From Mobiluncus porci (GTDB lineage Bacteria; Actinomycetota; Actinomycetes; Actinomycetales; Actinomycetaceae), in contig NZ_VUMY01000011.1 of NCBI RefSeq assembly GCF_009695935.1, positions 1 through 64,000 of the forward strand: a stretch of 64,000 nucleotides of DNA. The letters are read 5' to 3'. Positions 25,616 through 34,374 of this stretch are shown one piece after another. Under the pieces are notes generated by a model. The model was not told the origin of the DNA. It saw nothing but the letters and a program-made list of their open reading frames with translations, and searched no databases. The number at the start of each line of letters is the position of its first letter. Within the stretch, counting starts at the first letter, position 1. The position numbers and the translations under genes are program-made.

Positions 25616-28600
25616 CTACGCCTCATGCGTCTTGCACCACCGAACCGCGTTGGCGAAAATATCCTGGACTCCGATCTCGGGGATGTTCTTCATGAGGCCT
25701 GGGCGGTAACGCTCCGGGTGGCCCATCTTTCCGAGAATCTTGCCGTCTGGGCTAATGATGCCCTCGATGGCGAAGCTTGAGCCGTTCGGGTTATCCGGAG
25801 CGCTCATTGTGGGCGCTCCTTCCGCGTCGACGTATTGGAAGGCAACCTGACCTGCGTCGAACAAGCTCCGAGCCTCCGCCTCCGACACCACGAAGCGCCC
25901 CTCGCCGTGGCTAACCGGCACGCGGTGGAACTGCCCGAGCTCGAAATCGCCGAGCCAGGGCGAGGCCACACTCGCGACTCGGGTGGTCGCGATTCTCGAA
26001 ACGTGGCGCAACTGGCGGTTGTGCGCGAGCGTCGGCGACTCGGCGGTTTGGAGGGCTGGATCGCCGTAAGGAAGGAACCCGGACTTCACGAGAGCTTGGA
26101 AGCCGTTGCAAACCCCGAGGACAAGTCCGTTTTCCGACGTGAATTTTTTGACCGCGGCAGCGACCTTCTCAGATTTCAAGAAAGCCGCCATGAACTTTGC
26201 TGAGCCGTCAGGTTCGTCACCGAGCGAAAACCCGCCGGAAAACGCCAAAATCCGCGTTTCAGGGGCGGCGAGGCGGGCAATAAACTTCTCGGTGTCTGCG
26301 GCAAGCATCTGAGGGGTGAGGTTGCGTAAAACCAGGAACTCGGTCGTGGCTCCCGCCGCGCGGAAAGCCTCGTCCATGTCGTATTCCGAGTTCGTGCCCG
26401 GGAAGACCGGCAACAAGACGTGCGGGGCGTCCGCGGCTGCGCCAGAGCCGACCAGAGCGGCTAGAGTAGCTGCACTCGCACTGGTAGGAGTTCCGGTCGC
26501 GGCCGAGTTTGGAGTGCCAGGAGAGGTCGGGGGTTTAAGGGCAACCATGCTTGAGCGATCCGAACCTACTGAAACGTTGGCAGGGTTCGTCGTGCTTGGA
26601 ACCTCCCCTTCCGTCGCCGAGGTTGGAACACCGGTTTGGGCCGCGGTAGAAGCGCCCGTTTGCCGGTTCGTAGGCAAAGTTGCGCCCTCGGGTCTTGCCT
26701 TCTCCGCAGGGCCGGAGTTGGGCGTTTCAGTAGCGTGGGAACCCGCTTTGGTTTCGGATTCAGCAAGGCCCAGCGCGAAATCGGGCAAGGGCTCCGATTC
26801 AGACTCGTTCAAGGGATAAACCGAGGCGTAGCCGCGTTCCATTACGGCGAGGGCTTCTGACAATTCGAAAGACTCAAAGCCAAGCTCGAATCTGGGCGCG
26901 ACGGAGGTCGCGCCGATGGCAATGACCTGCGGATTTTCCGGGGGCTCGCCGGAAGTTCCCTGACGGCCCTTAGTGAAATCAAAATCCCCGCCGACCGCAA
27001 AATGCGAGCCGAGGTCGGTCCCGCGAGCCACCGCAAACACGATCCCTCCGAGCGGGGCCGCAGCGAGTTGGGCAGCCTCGGAACCGGGGCGAAGGTAGGC
27101 GCGCACCGCCTCGGGCGCAACCTTGAAGCCAACCGCGTTTCCGAGCGCCATGTTGACCACGGTCGCGCCGAGACCACCAGGCAAAACCGGCGAGGCGGCC
27201 AAGACCGCACCCGAGGCGGCAAGCTCGTGGAAAGCCTGGAAGTTCGCCCGCAAGCTCGCGTAGTCTGGAGTTCCGTCCGCGTGGGGCACGTGAGGGAGAT
27301 AGTACAGGTCGGACGGCTCGCCTGTCGCCGAGGTGTCGGGCGCGCCCGCAGCGGGGCCGGCTTCACTGGGAACCGAGTTGTCGGACGCTTCGCTCGACGC
27401 GTCCTCAGCGCCTTCAGTTGCGCCCGCCGAGGGTAGCGCTGCGGAAATCGCCTCGCTCGCGTCCATTAGCCCCACAGTGAAACTCACCAAAGTCGGCGGG
27501 ACGTGGAGTTTGTCCCCGAAACTCCCGCTCATCGAGTCCTTGCCGCCGATAGCTGCGACCTGGAAAGCGTCTTGAGCCTCGAGGAGCCCCAGCAGCGCCT
27601 GGAGGACTACCCCCCAGACTTCCGGATCCTCGTCAGGACGCTGGAAATATTCCTGGACCGTCAGCCACGCGTCCTCCGCGCGGGCGCCGGCCGCGACGAG
27701 TTTTGAAAGCGCCTCCACCACTGAATATGCCCCCATGAGGAACGGCGAACGGTCTGCCAAAGTCGGGGAATAGCCGTAGGTGATAATCGAAGCGCTACAG
27801 GTGCCGCCTTCCATCGGGAGGGTCTGGATCGACGCGGTTTCGTCGGTTTTTTGGAGTTTCCCGCCGTAGGGCATGAGGACCGTGGATCGGCCCACCGTGG
27901 AGTCGAACTGTTCGACCATGCCCTCCTGGGAGCCCGACCGTGCCTCGGCCAGCGTCTCGAGGACGGAGCGGTAGGGTTTCGCGGAGGTATTCGCGCTGGC
28001 AGTTACGGAAGTCGCCGCGCCTTCCTCGCCCTCTCCAAGAGCCGGTGGAACCATTTTGACCTTTTGGGTGCGCGGCGCGCCGTTGGTATCGACGAAACTG
28101 CGCTTCAAGTCAAGCACGAGCTCCTCGCCGAGGAACATCCGCAGCCTTCCGGTGTCGGTGACCTCCGCGAGCTGGGTGGCTTCGAGGTTTTCCGTCTCTG
28201 CAAGGGCATGGAAGCGCGGGGCGTCCTTGGCTCGCACGACGACGGCCATGCGTTCTTGGGACTCGGAAATCGCGATTTCGCGGGCGTTCAGTCCGGCATA
28301 TTTGAGCGGCACCCGCTCCAAGTGAATGTCGAGGCTTTCGGCGAGTTCGCCCACCGCGACCGCGACACCGCCAGCCCCGAAATCGTTGCAGCGGACAATC
28401 ATCTGGGCAACTTCCGGGTTCCTAAACAGGCGCTGGATTTTGCGCTCGTTGACCGGATTGCCTTTTTGGACTTCCGCGCCGGAGTGGGCCAGCGACTCCT
28501 TGTTGTGGGCCTTCGAGGAGCCGGTCGCGCCGCCAATCCCGTCGCGTCCGGTCCGCCCCCCAAGAAGAATCACCACGTCGCCGGCCTGCGGCTCGAGGCG

Positions 28601-29998
28601 GTGGACGTTCGCCTCGGAGGCGGCGGCCACTACCGCGCCGAGCTCCATGCGTTTGGCGACATACCCGGGGTGGACGATTTCGCGAACGCCCGTGGTGGCC
28701 AGCCCGATTTGGTTGCCATAGCTGGAATAACCGCGGGTGGCGCGGGAAGAAATGTCGGCTTGGGGGAGTTTTCCGGGCAGGGTCTCGGCGCGCGGGGTAT
28801 TGATGTCGCCCGCGCCGGACAGGCGTAGTGCCTGGTAAACCCAGGAACGGCCCGATAGTGGGTCGCGAATCGCCCCGCCGAGGCAGGTCGCGGCCCCGCC
28901 GAAAGGCTCGATTTCGGTGGGGTGGTTGTGGGTTTCGTTTTTGAACATCAACAACCACGGCTCGGTTGGAGGCGTAGACTGCGGGTCAGACCTCTCCGGC
29001 GTAGTTGCGCCAGCAACGTAGCCGGAAGGGTCTGACCCCAACGGCGTAGCCGACGTATACCCCTTACTGACATTCACCCTCACCGAACAGGCATTGATTT
29101 CTTCGGAAACCTCCTGGTCATCCAAAACCCCAGTTCGCCGCAATTCGCGGCCCATAATCGTCCCGAGATCCATCAAAGTGTGCGGCTTTGCGGTGCGCCC
29201 GTTTAGAGCGCGCAACTCGTCCCAGCGCGCGAGGGCCGCTTCGAGGCGCTCCCCGTAACGCGGCTCGGCAATCTCAATATCGGTCAACTCCGTGTTGAAA
29301 GTCGTGTGGCGACAGTGGTCTGACCAGTAGGTATCCAAAACCGCGAGCTCCACCTCGGTCGGGACGCGTCCCTCGGAGCGGAAATAATCCTGGATAAGTT
29401 TGAGGTCTGCGAGATTCATCGCCATGCCGCGCTCTTGGAGGAGGCCCTGGAGCCGAGTTTCGTCGTAGGTGAGAAAATCGGGGTATTCCCGCAACGGCGC
29501 GGCGGTGCCGATTTGCGGCGCCTGCAAGATGGCGAGATTCTTTTCGCGGGACTCCACTGGATTAATGAGATAGCCGCGGATTGCCTCAAGCGCGTCCGCG
29601 GTAGGAGCGGGGCGCAGGACATAGAGCTCTGCGGAAATTATGCTGGCCGTTGTTGACGGGTTCAACAAGCGCAAGGCCTGTTCGGCGGCGTCGGCGCGCT
29701 GGTCATACTGGCCGGGCAGGGGCTCGACTGCAAGCAGGTGATAAGCCCCGGTCGGGTCGACTGTTGGCTTGGAGTTCCCGACGAACTCCGCCGAGACGAA
29801 ATCGTCGACGCGCCTGTCTTGCACGACTTTTTCTGTAAGCGCCGCTAAGTCATCGGCGTGAGCCTCAAAAACATCGTATAAATGCAGGATATCGACACTT
29901 TCCAGGCTCACCCCTTCGAGATGATTCAAGGTCGTGAGGAGAGCCTTCTCGGCATCTCGGAACTGAGGTTTACGGCGAATCGCAAGACGTGCATCCAT
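25616..29998 (-). CDS. purL: Phosphoribosylformylglycinamidine synthase, enlarged by in-frame insertions
   Basis: 1460 aa versus about 1300 for the large single-chain enzyme. Converts FGAR, glutamine and ATP to FGAM. The synthase core has FKNETHNHPTEIEPFGGAATC and GGRTGRDGIGGATGSS. The C-terminal glutaminase has FSGGFSLGDE, GVCNGFQ (catalytic Cys), and the terminal GHPER. Three extra stretches are seen: residues about 315-343 are encoded by a family-1 palindrome (28970-29053); about 840-900 and 1070-1190 are Ala/Ser/Thr/Pro/Glu-rich linkers. TAGAAT lies 6 nt before the ATG (leaderless type). The core looks intact, so the enzyme is presumably active. Confidence 0.95.
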   Translation of the reverse strand: MDARLAIRRKPQFRDAEKALLTTLNHLEGVSLESVDILHLYDVFEAHADDLAALTEKVVQDRRVDDFVSAEFVGNSKPTVDPTGAYHLLAVEPLPGQYDQRADAAEQALRLLNPSTTASIISAELYVLRPAPTADALEAIRGYLINPVESREKNLAILQAPQIGTAAPLREYPDFLTYDETRLQGLLQERGMAMNLADLKLIQDYFRSEGRVPTEVELAVLDTYWSDHCRHTTFNTELTDIEIAEPRYGERLEAALARWDELRALNGRTAKPHTLMDLGTIMGRELRRTGVLDDQEVSEEINACSVRVNVSKGYTSATPLGSDPSGYVAGATTPERSDPQSTPPTEPWLLMFKNETHNHPTEIEPFGGAATCLGGAIRDPLSGRSWVYQALRLSGAGDINTPRAETLPGKLPQADISSRATRGYSSYGNQIGLATTGVREIVHPGYVAKRMELGAVVAAASEANVHRLEPQAGDVVILLGGRTGRDGIGGATGSSKAHNKESLAHSGAEVQKGNPVNERKIQRLFRNPEVAQMIVRCNDFGAGGVAVAVGELAESLDIHLERVPLKYAGLNAREIAISESQERMAVVVRAKDAPRFHALAETENLEATQLAEVTDTGRLRMFLGEELVLDLKRSFVDTNGAPRTQKVKMVPPALGEGEEGAATSVTASANTSAKPYRSVLETLAEARSGSQEGMVEQFDSTVGRSTVLMPYGGKLQKTDETASIQTLPMEGGTCSASIITYGYSPTLADRSPFLMGAYSVVEALSKLVAAGARAEDAWLTVQEYFQRPDEDPEVWGVVLQALLGLLEAQDAFQVAAIGGKDSMSGSFGDKLHVPPTLVSFTVGLMDASEAISAALPSAGATEGAEDASSEASDNSVPSEAGPAAGAPDTSATGEPSDLYYLPHVPHADGTPDYASLRANFQAFHELAASGAVLAASPVLPGGLGATVVNMALGNAVGFKVAPEAVRAYLRPGSEAAQLAAAPLGGIVFAVARGTDLGSHFAVGGDFDFTKGRQGTSGEPPENPQVIAIGATSVAPRFELGFESFELSEALAVMERGYASVYPLNESESEPLPDFALGLAESETKAGSHATETPNSGPAEKARPEGATLPTNRQTGASTAAQTGVPTSATEGEVPSTTNPANVSVGSDRSSMVALKPPTSPGTPNSAATGTPTSASAATLAALVGSGAAADAPHVLLPVFPGTNSEYDMDEAFRAAGATTEFLVLRNLTPQMLAADTEKFIARLAAPETRILAFSGGFSLGDEPDGSAKFMAAFLKSEKVAAAVKKFTSENGLVLGVCNGFQALVKSGFLPYGDPALQTAESPTLAHNRQLRHVSRIATTRVASVASPWLGDFELGQFHRVPVSHGEGRFVVSEAEARSLFDAGQVAFQYVDAEGAPTMSAPDNPNGSSFAIEGIISPDGKILGKMGHPERYRPGLMKNIPEIGVQDIFANAVRWCKTHEA
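28982..29039. repeat. Family-1 palindrome inside purL
   Basis: GGTCAGACCTCTCCGG ... CCGGAAGGGTCTGACC, the minus-strand version of the copies at 169 and 25529 with the same 'tacgttgct.gcgcaactacg' centre. It is read in frame without a stop codon as part of PurL. It lies directly before the conserved WLLMFKNETHNHP block. Confidence 0.85.
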
Positions 29999-30313
29999 AG
30001 CTTCATTCTATAATCCTCCGAGACCTGTCGGAGTCACCGCCGAAATCCGCGACTAATCCGCAGCTGGAGTCCCCGCTCCCGCACGGAGTCCCCGCTCCCT
30101 ACCGGAGTCCTCCGCCGCCCGCTGAGGCTTCGTATACTCGGGTGTCGTCTGGAATTCGTGTGATTTTGGCCATTCCTGCCATATATGCCACTGATGCCCA
30201 AAATCGCAAGAGTTCCAGGGGGCCCAGCGAGTATCCACCAACTCCGCGTTGCTGATTTCCGAAAAATTGGCGCGGATTTCGGCTCAGCAAAGGCGGGGTA
30301 TGATTGAGAAATC
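29999..30313. other. Intergenic region between purL and tauE-1
   Basis: Divergent promoters are expected here. The purL -10 box (TAGAAT on the reverse strand) is at 30005-30010. Short GC-rich direct repeats (GGAGTCCCCGCTCCC and variants) lie at about 30067-30115. A family-2 palindrome occupies 30149-30218. TATGAT at 30299-30304 may be the -10 box of the downstream gene. No gene is seen. Confidence 0.6.
30149..30218. repeat. Family-2 dispersed palindrome, copy 2
   Basis: Full-length copy: CTGGAATTC at the left end and GAGTTCCAG at the right, internal GATTTTGGCC and GCCCAAAATC, and a CTGCCATATATGCCAC centre. The end type matches the copy at 42479. Confidence 0.85.
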
Positions 30314-31045
30314 ATGGAAATCCTCGTCATCAGTCTTGTCTGTCTTCTTGCTACTTGTGTTCAAGGCGTGTCCGGGATGGGATTCGGGCTCGTGACGGTG
30401 CCGTTCTTTGTGGCGCTGGTGGGGGCGCACTACGGGATTGTGTGGTCAAACTTCAGCGGCGGTTTGGTGGCTCTGGTTCTCCTCGTAGCAATGTGGAAAG
30501 ACGTAAATTGGCGTCGTTTCGTCTGGCTTTTCGCCGCTTCCCTGCCGGCACTCGTCGGCTTCGTCCTCATTCTGCGTTTCGTTCCCGAACGGGTTTTTGC
30601 CGGAGTCATCGGGGTTTTCATGCTGTTGTCAGTGGCTTTTTCCTTCATTTCAGTGAAATTCAAGCCCGTCCCGCTTCGCCCCGCCTCTCTCGTAGCTGGA
30701 TTTTTAGCGGGAATGATGAGCGCGCTGGTGGCTCAATCTGGGCCTGTCATGGCCGCTTACGCTCAGGCCACGCGCTGTGGACAACGCGAATTCGCGGCCA
30801 CGAACCAGCCGCTGTTCTTGAGTTTCAACATTTTTGTCGTTGGTGGGAAGCTTCTCTACGGTGGCCAACCCGAGGCTTTTACTGCTTTTCCTCCGTTCGC
30901 TTTTCTCACCATCGTGCTCGCGGTCATTGTCGGCGCGCTCCTGTCAAAGTGGCTCGCCAAAATCGTGAAACCGAAGTGGGCGCGGAATCTCGCGCTCCTG
31001 ATTGCTACTGTCGGAGCGATTCGGGTTTTGGTCGGCTTATTCTAG
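30314..31045 (+). CDS. TauE/SafE-family sulfite/organosulfur anion exporter
   Basis: 243 aa. Eight hydrophobic segments in two related halves, typical of the TSUP/TauE-SafE family. The N-terminal CVQGVSGMGFGLVTVPFF is the family signature and FLAGMMSALVAQSGP is its second-half counterpart. It would move sulfite, sulfonates or similar anions across the membrane. It lies next to the sulfatase locus, and a second distinct family member lies at 35618. It is followed by a hairpin (31057-31113). Substrate not determinable. Confidence 0.82.
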   Translation: MEILVISLVCLLATCVQGVSGMGFGLVTVPFFVALVGAHYGIVWSNFSGGLVALVLLVAMWKDVNWRRFVWLFAASLPALVGFVLILRFVPERVFAGVIGVFMLLSVAFSFISVKFKPVPLRPASLVAGFLAGMMSALVAQSGPVMAAYAQATRCGQREFAATNQPLFLSFNIFVVGGKLLYGGQPEAFTAFPPFAFLTIVLAVIVGALLSKWLAKIVKPKWARNLALLIATVGAIRVLVGLF

Positions 31046-31056
31046 CCGTGTTTTTA

Positions 31057-31142
31057 TCTATGGGGACGGGTCTAAAAGGGAAAAAAATTACCTTTTAGGT
31101 CCGTCCCCATAGATGAATCAAAAGGCCATGGTCTCCACAAGA
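31057..31142. repeat. Left flanking direct repeat of the sulfatase cassette, with terminator hairpin
   Basis: Hairpin TCTATGGGGACGGGTC.. / ..CCGTCCCCATAGA (31057-31113, two mismatches), followed by a tail AATCAAAAGGCCA.GGTCTCCACAAG. The whole unit recurs in the same orientation at 35557-35642. On the reverse strand the tail encodes LVET(M)AF-stop, the same ending as the TauE protein at 35618. Only this end is present here, so it looks like a copied gene end. Confidence 0.8.
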
Positions 31143-31232
31143 GCGCGAGATTGCCCCTAATGCTGCAAACGCTATTTTAAATCCCTTATTGAAGCGTTCA
31201 AAAAACCCCGCGGTCAAGCATACAATCGGGCT

Positions 31233-31270
31233 AGGAGAAAGCTCTTTTCTCCTCGGGCTCAAAGGAGAAA
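31233..31270 (+). promoter_or_regulatory. Candidate translational switch in the sulfatase leader
   Basis: AGGAGAAA occurs at 31233-31240 and again at 31263-31270, where it is the ribosome binding site. Its exact complement TTTCTCCT lies between them at 31246-31253. The complement can pair with the upstream copy (5-nt loop, site free) or with the ribosome binding site itself (9-nt loop, site hidden). The two hairpins exclude each other. Function is inferred from geometry only. Confidence 0.45.
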
Positions 31271-31271
31271 A

Positions 31272-32810
31272 ATGCGACGTAATGTGATTTTGATTTATAC
31301 CGATCAGTGGCGTGGGGATGCTTTTTCGATTGAGGGCCATCCTACGGTGCGGACGCCCTATCTTGATGAGTTTGCGGATCGCGGGGCACGGGCTCGGCGA
31401 GCTTATTCGGGTTCTCCGACTTGTGTTCCGGCTCGGATGACGTTGTTTACGAGTTTGGTGGCGGCTCATCACGGTCGGGTTGGCTATCAGGATGGGGTGC
31501 CTTTTGATGTGGAGACAACGCTCGCTGGTGAGTTCAAGAAGGCCGGCTACCATACTCAGGCGATTGGGAAGATGCATTTGTGGCCAGAGCGGGTTCGTGC
31601 CGGTTTTGATGATGTGATTCTCCACGACGGCTACCTCCACAAATCGCGCCGCCGCGAGCAGTCTACCGAATGGTACGACGACTATCTGAGTTGGCTGCGG
31701 GAGCAGGACGGGGAGTCTGCGGTGGCGGATTATCTCGATGACGGTCTGCACTGTAACTCGATGGTGGCGCGTCCTTGGAGCCGTCCGGAGGCGTATCATC
31801 CGACGAGTTGGGCGGTGACTAAGGCGATTGAGTGGTTGTATCGGCGCGACCCGACTGTACCCTTCTTCCTTTATTTGTCTTTTCATCGGCCACATTCTCC
31901 GTTCGATCCGCCGCAGTGGGCGTTTGATCAGTACATGAATATGCCGTCCCATGAAGTTCCGGTAGGCGACTGGGTCGAGGAGTTCGAGCCGTGGCGAAAC
32001 GACAAACGACCAGATTCTTTGGTGGCGGTTTATCCTGAGTATGACCAGCATCGGGCGCAGGCGGGCTATTACGGGAATATGTCTCATATTGATGCCCAGT
32101 TGGAGCGTTTTTTTGAGGTGTTGGGCGAGTTTGGGCTTACGCAGGATACCTATGTGGCGTTTTCTTCGGATCATGGGGAGATGTTAGGGGACCATCACAT
32201 GTGGCGTAAGGGTTATCCGTATGAGGGTTCGGCGCATATTCCGTTTTTCATCAAGGGGCCGGGGATTCCGGAGCATTCGACGATTGATGAAGTGATTGAG
32301 ATTCGGGATTGGATGCCGACTTTGCTGGAGTGCGCGGGGATTGATATTCCGGAGGGTCTGGATGGGCGTTCGGTGCTACCGTTGATTCACGGGCCGAACG
32401 GGGAGAAAGTTGAGCTTCCCGCGGATCAGCCGCGCTCACAGGGAACTACCGGAGACGAGTGGCGGGAATTCACGCACGGGGAACATATTCTCAACGATGT
32501 ATCGATGCAATTCGTTTTGTCTCAACGGTTTAAATATATTTGGCTGCACCACAATGGTCATGAGCAGCTGTTTGATATTCCGAATGATCCCCAGGAGCTG
32601 CATAATCTGGCCGGCGACCCGAATTATGGGGCGGAATTGGCGCGGCACCGGCAGTTCCTTATCGAGTGCCTCGAAGGTCGCGAAGAAGGATTCGTGGAAG
32701 ACGGTCACCTAGTCCCCGGCCGAGAAGTCCACACGACCTTGTCCTTTGCCGGTAAAAACCCCGTAGCGGTCGAGCATCCGAAACCACAGATGGGAGTGGC
32801 GGCGCCGTGA
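31272..32810 (+). CDS. Cys-type sulfatase (formylglycine-dependent)
   Basis: 512 aa. Hydrolyses a sulfate ester or sulfamate. The activation motif CVPARMTLFTS has the modified residue at Cys51 (C-X-P-X-R), which must become formylglycine. Metal ligands fit D11 in LIYTDQWRGD and the FSSDHGEMLGDH block; GKMHLWP supplies further active-site residues. There is no signal peptide or transmembrane helix, so it should be cytosolic, unlike most gut sulfatases. The anSME gene at 34375 supplies the maturation enzyme. Its own RBS lies within a hairpin-forming leader. Substrate class (aryl, choline or sugar sulfate) is not resolved. Confidence 0.92.
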   Translation: MRRNVILIYTDQWRGDAFSIEGHPTVRTPYLDEFADRGARARRAYSGSPTCVPARMTLFTSLVAAHHGRVGYQDGVPFDVETTLAGEFKKAGYHTQAIGKMHLWPERVRAGFDDVILHDGYLHKSRRREQSTEWYDDYLSWLREQDGESAVADYLDDGLHCNSMVARPWSRPEAYHPTSWAVTKAIEWLYRRDPTVPFFLYLSFHRPHSPFDPPQWAFDQYMNMPSHEVPVGDWVEEFEPWRNDKRPDSLVAVYPEYDQHRAQAGYYGNMSHIDAQLERFFEVLGEFGLTQDTYVAFSSDHGEMLGDHHMWRKGYPYEGSAHIPFFIKGPGIPEHSTIDEVIEIRDWMPTLLECAGIDIPEGLDGRSVLPLIHGPNGEKVELPADQPRSQGTTGDEWREFTHGEHILNDVSMQFVLSQRFKYIWLHHNGHEQLFDIPNDPQELHNLAGDPNYGAELARHRQFLIECLEGREEGFVEDGHLVPGREVHTTLSFAGKNPVAVEHPKPQMGVAAP

Positions 32811-32828
32811 TTGTGGTGCGTTTAATTG

Positions 32829-32860
32829 TTTTGGGGACCCGCCGTAGCGAACCCCCAAAA
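32829..32860. terminator. Bidirectional terminator between the convergent sulfatase and MFS genes
   Basis: TTTTGGGG (32829-32836) and CCCCAAAA (32853-32860) form an 8-bp stem with flanking T/A. It sits 19 nt after the sulfatase stop and 37 nt from the MFS stop. Confidence 0.65.
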
Positions 32861-32896
32861 TCTTGATGAACTCGTTTGTTGTTTTCGTCAAACGCG

Positions 32897-34246
32897 CTAC
32901 ATCTTCTCGTTCAGATCCGTTCCGGTGGTGGACAGCCACGGGTTGGCGAACATGATGATGACCACCACGGGGTAGGCCGCTGCGATAATCATGATGCCCC
33001 AGAAGCCGTAGGCTGCGGAGATGGCCGGAATGATGAAGCCATTCAACGCCAACATCAAGCGAGCTGCCGTTTGCGCCACCGAAACGCCGAAGCCGCGCGC
33101 TTCCGTGGGCATGGCTTCTGCGGACCAAATCCAGGCCAAGACACCGGGGCCAAACCAAGTGGTGAAAGAAAACGCCACATAGAACAACACCAGCAAGGCC
33201 GCGTTGCTCGCCAAGCCCGCCCACACTAGCCCCAGAGCGAGGAAGAACAGGATAGAACAGGTCACAATACCGAGCTTTCGCCGGTCAACTCGGTCAATCA
33301 CCACCGCGCCGATAATCACCGCCAAAAGACCGAGAATATTGGCGAAAAGCTGGGTGGTTCCAATCATTGGTGAATCGCCGAAAATCAGTTTGTTAAACTG
33401 GGGGCCAGACACGGTCGCGAGGCCGCCACCGAAAGCCTGGAGACCGAAAAACGCTGTAATCGCGGCGAGACGTTTCTTGCTTTGCGGACTCATCTTGACC
33501 GGACCCCGGGCCTCTTGCGCCTTCTTCTCTTTGATGGCTTCCACCGCAGAGGACGGATCGAGTTCCAGCATATTGAAAACCTTCATAGCCTCTTCTTCAC
33601 GCCCGTGCTCCAGCAGCCAACGCGGGGACTCGGGGAGGAATCGCCGCATCATAAATACGATGAAAGCCGGAATGGCGGCGATACCGAATAGCCACCGCCA
33701 GGTGTGAACCCCAGCGAAGGGATGGATCAAGAGAGTACAAATCACGGAAATAATCCCGCCGATGAGCCACATGATATTCGGCAAAGAACCGGCCAAGCGC
33801 CCGCGGCGTGTGTTTGGTGAAATCTCGGCGAGGAAAGCCTGGGACACGGGGATATCCATACCTACGGCGACGCCGACGATGAAACGCATGATGAACAGGG
33901 TCACGATATCGAAGGCAAAAGCCGAAATAATCGAGGCCACCACGAAAAACATCAGGTTAATCATGAAAATCGGGCGTCTACCGAACTTGTCGGCGATGCG
34001 CCCAAAAATCAGCAAGCCGCAGGCGGCGCCGATGAAAGCCACGGCGACGAAAGCGCCCACAAGCAGAGGATTATCCTTGAATGCGGCGAAGTCCTCTTTG
34101 ATGAATAGAATCGCCAACGCGATGACCAGAAGGTCATAGCCGTCAATTAACTCTCCGAAAGCCACCAGTCGCGGGGTCCAGCTTTTGACGAACTTGATCC
34201 GATGCGGGGTGTACGAGTCGTAATCTAAAGGTTTATTAATATCCAT
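32897..34246 (-). CDS. Major facilitator superfamily porter (sugar-porter-like)
   Basis: 449 aa, 12 predicted membrane segments. The intracellular signatures are GRIADKFGRRPIF between TM2 and TM3, PESPRWLLEHGREEEA after TM6, and AEAMPTEARGFG, all typical of the sugar/organic anion porter branch of the MFS. It is encoded between the sulfatase and its maturase. Because the sulfatase is cytosolic, this is the best candidate for importing the sulfated substrate (inference). The ATG at 34246 has GGAGG 5-6 nt upstream; the upstream ATG at 34258 overlaps that site. Confidence 0.85.
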   Translation of the reverse strand: MDINKPLDYDSYTPHRIKFVKSWTPRLVAFGELIDGYDLLVIALAILFIKEDFAAFKDNPLLVGAFVAVAFIGAACGLLIFGRIADKFGRRPIFMINLMFFVVASIISAFAFDIVTLFIMRFIVGVAVGMDIPVSQAFLAEISPNTRRGRLAGSLPNIMWLIGGIISVICTLLIHPFAGVHTWRWLFGIAAIPAFIVFMMRRFLPESPRWLLEHGREEEAMKVFNMLELDPSSAVEAIKEKKAQEARGPVKMSPQSKKRLAAITAFFGLQAFGGGLATVSGPQFNKLIFGDSPMIGTTQLFANILGLLAVIIGAVVIDRVDRRKLGIVTCSILFFLALGLVWAGLASNAALLVLFYVAFSFTTWFGPGVLAWIWSAEAMPTEARGFGVSVAQTAARLMLALNGFIIPAISAAYGFWGIMIIAAAYPVVVIIMFANPWLSTTGTDLNEKM

Positions 34247-34374
34247 GCCTACCTCCATACTCCTTCGTTAAAGGAATGTAAACAGAATAAATCTATTCCC
34301 AAATCTTTTGGTTCGTCGTAGAATGATCCTTGAATTTTGCTTCATAATCTCTTTGACATTTATTAGCAGGTGGG

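Noticed and set aside
27851-28828. A 325-codon plus-strand frame inside purL
   Set aside because: Antisense shadow of a strongly conserved purL region, without own domains.
31095-32174. A 359-codon minus-strand frame opposite the sulfatase
   Set aside because: Antisense shadow of the sulfatase. Only its terminal segment overlaps the copied tauE end, and that lies in another frame.
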